This document shows positions 63,496 through 64,000 of a DNA stretch of 64,000 nt, piece after piece. Under the pieces are notes generated by a model, which was not told the origin of the DNA, made no database searches, and saw nothing but the letters and a program-made list of their open reading frames with translations. Numbering within the stretch: the first letter of the stretch is position 1; the number at the start of each line of letters is the position of its first letter. The stretch is from the NCBI RefSeq assembly GCF_950295315.1, contig NC_080166.1, forward strand, positions 96,539,141-96,603,140. The letters run 5' to 3'. The DNA comes from Erinaceus europaeus. Lineage: Eukaryota; Chordata; Mammalia; Eulipotyphla; Erinaceidae. Both the position numbers and the translations under genes were made by a program.

Positions 63496-63748
63496 AGGCT
63501 GGGAGTTTGGATCAAACTGCCAATGCCCATGTTCGGTGGAGAAGCAATTACAGAAGCCAGACCTTCTACCTTCTGCACCCCACAATGATCCAGGGTCCAT
63601 ACTCCCAGAGGGATAAAGAATAGGGAAGCTATCAAGGGAGGGAATGGGATACAGAGTTCTGGGGGTGGGAATTGTGTGGAAATGTACCCCTCTTATCCTA
63701 TAGTTTTGTCAATATTTCCATTTTATAAATAATTTTTTTTTAAAAAGA
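63496..63748 (+). repeat. R-A retroposon 3' end
   Basis: GGATCAAACTGCCAATGCCC, GAAGCAATTACAGAAGCCAG, ATGATCCAGGGTCCATACTC, GGGATACAGAGTTCTGGGGG, GGAAATGTACCCCTC and ATTTCCATTTTATAAATAAT. 5' truncated near GGCTGGGAG. Confidence 0.87.
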
Positions 63749-64000
63749 AACATGTCTCTTTCCCATGCTTTTGCATGTTCATACCTCCCTCTTCCTCTTC
63801 TTTTTTATTGTTTTAGTTCTTTTTGGTACACTGTCTGATGTGATTCTACATGGGCATCTTGAAATGTTTTATTTTCATTCATTTGTGACTTTTTTGTAAC
63901 AAATACCTACTGAGCACTTCAGTATCCAGCGAGGAGAAAGTGTTATTTATTCCCAGCTATTTAGTTTCACCATTCGAGTGAAAGAATCTTAATTTGTTTT
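63749..64000. other. No gene or recognised repeat
   Basis: Unique-looking sequence to the window edge. Confidence 0.5.

Overview
The window looks like nuclear DNA of a hedgehog (Erinaceidae; Erinaceus or Atelerix). It is AT-rich and packed with poly(A)-tailed retroposons. The commonest repeats are tRNA-derived SINEs of the kind I associate with hedgehog genomes, plus LINE-1 3' ends. One fragment matches what is known of Vingi, a non-LTR retrotransposon clade reported among mammals only from hedgehogs. I find no convincing protein-coding exon, no tRNA, rRNA or other RNA gene and no CpG island. The window is best read as a gene desert or the inside of a very long intron. Nearly all open frames are SINE, microsatellite or LINE-tail translations.

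Repeat names used here are my own labels. SINE-a has a tRNA-like head (box A and box B), a CT-rich body and a CAACAAAAGGG tail. SINE-b has the same kind of head and body but ends in an extra module containing GGAGCAGTGGAT and GATAACCCTGG. SINE-c starts GGGGCCAGGTGGTGG and ends in AATAAA repeats. SINE-d starts GGGCTGGGGAGACAGCAT and contains CAGTGCTCTGG. SINE-e gathers older tRNA-headed copies with GTAGCTCACT-like heads. 'R' is an unassigned poly(A) retroposon, possibly a LINE-1 3' region, with three 3'-end variants (A, B, C).

Layout: 0-8.9 kb holds SINEs, one R-A copy, CA, TA and GA microsatellites and a 60-bp tailless SINE head at 6.4 kb. 8.9-9.8 kb holds a solo LTR beside an old LINE-1 end. 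9.8-17.4 kb is mostly unique sequence with one LINE-1 3' end and two SINE-a copies. 17.4-22.2 kb is a nest of SINEs, a locally copied 99-bp segment and a long R copy. 22-34.5 kb alternates SINEs with long unique stretches, MIRs and a SINE-d/R-A compound insertion at 29 kb. 34.5-38.9 kb has SINEs around two large purine tracts. 39-52.9 kb is unique sequence with scattered SINEs, LINE-1 ends, MIR and R copies. 52.95-54.19 kb is a young LINE-1 3' end interrupted by the Vingi fragment. 54-64 kb has more SINEs, a pentanucleotide purine tract and several R copies, one split by a SINE.

There is no operon-like organisation. The biology on show is retrotransposition: LINE-1-type machinery has moved SINEs and R copies, shown by exact 10-16 bp target-site duplications (TSDs) on many of them, and elements have inserted into one another repeatedly. 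Family assignments rest on recognised sequence, not on database searches. Boundaries without a stated TSD are accurate only to about 10-30 bases.
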